A stretch of DNA of 64,000 nucleotides from JAICNG01 sp035249985. Its GTDB lineage: Bacteria; Gemmatimonadota; Gemmatimonadetes; Gemmatimonadales; Gemmatimonadaceae. The stretch spans positions 13,805 through 77,804 of the forward strand of contig DATFFP010000070.1 of the NCBI GenBank assembly GCA_035249985.1, given 5' to 3'. A program made the translations under genes and the position numbers. A model generated the notes under the pieces. That model did not search any database. It saw only the letters and a program-made list of their open reading frames with translations, and was not told the origin of the DNA. Position 1 is the stretch's first letter; each line of letters opens with the position of its first letter. Positions 62,178 to 64,000 of the stretch are shown here, in pieces.

Positions 62178-63878
62178 ATGTCATTGATTCGCAAAGCGTT
62201 GGCCCCCAAGGGCCGGCGTGGAATGCGAGTTGCCTTTGGTAGCCTCATGAGCCTGCTTCGGTCTGCACGTCATCGCATCCTGGCTTCCCGCTGGGTGCTG
62301 CTCGTTCTTGCGCTCGAGAGCACGGCCATCGCCCTTCCTGCCCAGGAAGGTGATGGCGTCGCGGCTCCCGCCGCGCCCGCGTCTCCGCCGGCCGTCCGGT
62401 CCGCGGATCCGCCGCAGCAGCGCGGTCGTCAGCGGTCGCGGCGACGGACACGGCGCGTGCGCCGGCCGGCGACCCCGCCGCTTCGCCACACGACTCCCAA
62501 GGGCGCCCCGGCACTTGCCTCGGACCTCGGGACGATGCTCGGCGCCCGCGTCCGCAGCGGCCGCTGGGGCGTCATGGTCGTGTCGCTCACACGCGGGGAC
62601 ACTCTGTATTCGGTGAACCCCGATCTGTTGCTGTCGCCGGCGTCCAACATGAAGCTCTTCACCGCGGCGCTGGCACTCGAGCAGTTCGGCCCCGATCACC
62701 AGTTCAGCACCGACGTCCTTCGTGACGGCGTCGTGTCGCCCGACGGCACGCTCGAGGGCAACCTCGTCATGCGCGGCGACGGAGACCCGGCGCTCTCGAG
62801 CCGATTTCTTCAGGGGGGACCGGCAGCGCCCGTGGAGCTCCTGGCGCAGCTCGTGGCGTCGAAGGGCATCAAGCGTGTGACCGGTGATCTCATCGCCGAC
62901 GCGAGCGCCTTCGATCAGCGCCGCATTCCCGACGGGTGGCAGCGTCGCTACTTGCACGCAGGCTACGCCGCGCGCGTCTCGGCGCTGTCGCTCAACGAGA
63001 ACCTGCTCTGGATCGTGGTACAGCCGGGCGCGAGCTCCAAGCAACCGGCGCAAGTCGTTCTGGATCCGGCGACGGAGCTCCCGCTCTCCAACAAGGTGCG
63101 CACCGTCGCGGGCAGCCGCGCAGCGCGCGTGATCGTCCGCACGCTCGACGACGGAACCATCGAAGTTCGCGGGTGGATCGGTGCGCGCGCGGGCACGCGC
63201 CGCTACCAGATCGTCGTCGAGGACCCGGCGAGGTTCACGGCCGGGGCCTTTCGTCGTGCGCTCGAGTTACAAGGCATCACCATCGCTGGCCAGACGCGCC
63301 TCGGCGAAACGTCGGACACCGCGACGGTCGTCGCCTCGCTCCCCTCGCCCCCGCTCGCCCGCCTGCTCTCCGTGATGAATCGCGAAAGCGTGAACCACTA
63401 CGCCGAGCTGATTTTTCGGAATGCGGCGCGCTCATCGAATGGTGGCCCGGGCACGGTGGAAAGTGGGAACCTGCTCCTTCAGCGCTTCATGACGGAGAAG
63501 ATCGGCGCAGCACCGGGGTCGGTGTATGCGGCCGACGGCAGCGGCCTGTCGGTGCTCGATCGCGTTACCCCACGTGCGCTGATCCAGTTGCTCGACTACT
63601 CGCACCGGGCGCCCTGGTCCGACGTCTTCCATACGTCGCTGCCGGTGGCCGGCGAGTCGGAGCTGCTGCGGCACCGCATGCGGCTCACGCCAGCCCAGGG
63701 CAACCTGCACGCGAAGACCGGGACCACCAACACCGTGATCTCCCTCGGCGGGTATGTGACCGCGGAGAGCGGAGAGGTTCTCGCGTTTGCCTTCATCTAC
63801 AACGGCAGCGATCTGAACAAGGCGAAGGAAACGATCGACGCCATGGGCGCGACGCTGGCGTCGTGGGTGAGAGAGTAG
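62178..63878 (+). CDS. dacB: PBP4-type D-alanyl-D-alanine carboxypeptidase/endopeptidase (family S13)
   Basis: 566 residues. A long basic N-terminus with a membrane or signal helix (about 38-53) and an Arg-rich linker precede the S13 domain. The catalytic SxxK is Ser156-Lys159 in 'LLLSPASNMKLFTAAL', the KTG box is at 513-515 (HAKTGTT), and 'ESVNHYAELIFRNAAR' and 'YAADGSGLSVLDRVTP' are family blocks. A PBP4-style extra domain lies between SxxK and the second motif (about 185-400). It trims or cuts cross-links of peptidoglycan. The stop TAG (63876-63878) forms the first bases of repeat A5. Confidence 0.94.
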   Translation: MSLIRKALAPKGRRGMRVAFGSLMSLLRSARHRILASRWVLLVLALESTAIALPAQEGDGVAAPAAPASPPAVRSADPPQQRGRQRSRRRTRRVRRPATPPLRHTTPKGAPALASDLGTMLGARVRSGRWGVMVVSLTRGDTLYSVNPDLLLSPASNMKLFTAALALEQFGPDHQFSTDVLRDGVVSPDGTLEGNLVMRGDGDPALSSRFLQGGPAAPVELLAQLVASKGIKRVTGDLIADASAFDQRRIPDGWQRRYLHAGYAARVSALSLNENLLWIVVQPGASSKQPAQVVLDPATELPLSNKVRTVAGSRAARVIVRTLDDGTIEVRGWIGARAGTRRYQIVVEDPARFTAGAFRRALELQGITIAGQTRLGETSDTATVVASLPSPPLARLLSVMNRESVNHYAELIFRNAARSSNGGPGTVESGNLLLQRFMTEKIGAAPGSVYAADGSGLSVLDRVTPRALIQLLDYSHRAPWSDVFHTSLPVAGESELLRHRMRLTPAQGNLHAKTGTTNTVISLGGYVTAESGEVLAFAFIYNGSDLNKAKETIDAMGATLASWVRE

Positions 63879-64000
63879 GGGTCAGGAGTCAGGAGTCAGG
63901 GGTCAGGGATGGAAAGGGGCCGCCGCGCTTCGCGCGTGCGGCCCCTCATCAGATGAGCGCGGCAGCTTCGCTGCCGCGCCTTTCCATCCCTGACCCCTGA
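63876..64000. repeat. Family A cloverleaf palindrome, inverted copy, cut by the window end (A5)
   Basis: The left arm is 63876-63917; the right arm starts at 63979 and runs off the window. The interior hairpins occur in reverse order relative to A2-A4: the GGCCGCC-type hairpin first, then CTCATCAGATGAG, then GCGGCAGCTTCGCTGCCGC. The element is therefore the same unit in the opposite orientation. Confidence 0.92.

Overview
GC-rich (roughly two-thirds G+C), densely coded bacterial DNA. Two receptor-type Ser/Thr kinases with TolB-like and TPR ectodomains, Tat-exported hydrolases, many secreted peptidases and lipoproteins, a PadR regulator and a caa3-type oxidase point to an aerobic diderm soil-type bacterium. 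Gemmatimonadota is my best guess from gene style. I could not test this, and no rRNA or tRNA is present to settle it.

Layout. 0-5 kb: end of a MacA-like adaptor and a MacB-like permease, then a TldD/TldE pair. 5-9 kb (minus strand): a GAF/PAS/GGDEF diguanylate cyclase and a serpin. 8.9-13 kb: a three-gene molybdenum hydroxylase with the 4-hydroxybenzoyl-CoA reductase signature. 13-20 kb: hybrid-free sensor kinase, M28 peptidase, small membrane protein, PQQ dehydrogenase. 20.5-24.5 kb: tightly overlapping operon (DUF1801, GNAT, CDP-alcohol transferase, DinB, DUF983, MATE). 24.6-33.7 kb: NAGPA-like protein, PadR, Kup, M14 peptidase, PDZ protein. 33.8-47.9 kb: MbfA-like iron exporter, kinase, lipoprotein, SGNH hydrolase, leuS, chemoreceptor, nicotinamidase, glycosylasparaginase. 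48-54.8 kb: cNMP-domain/aspartase fusion, second kinase, nicotinate phosphoribosyltransferase. 55-60 kb: caa3 cytochrome oxidase operon. 60-64 kb: lipoprotein, NagX-like acetyltransferase, PBP4-type DD-carboxypeptidase.

The most unusual content is a dense population of palindromic elements. I count 21, about one every 3 kb, in eight sequence families. The arms of each are tandem copies of a 7-, 8- or 9-base unit, arranged as inverted repeats of up to 110 bp. They fill every convergent gene junction longer than 50 bp, sit between tandem genes, and often begin on a stop codon. In three places they lie in frame inside coding sequence: leuS, a ctaG-like gene, and the hcrC/hcrA junction. Family A also carries a conserved three-hairpin interior, giving a cloverleaf with a compensatory base change. 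The nearest known parallels are the short tandem heptamer repeats of heterocystous cyanobacteria and the coding-sequence-invading palindromes of Rickettsia. I know of no description of this combination in this kind of genome, but I could not search.
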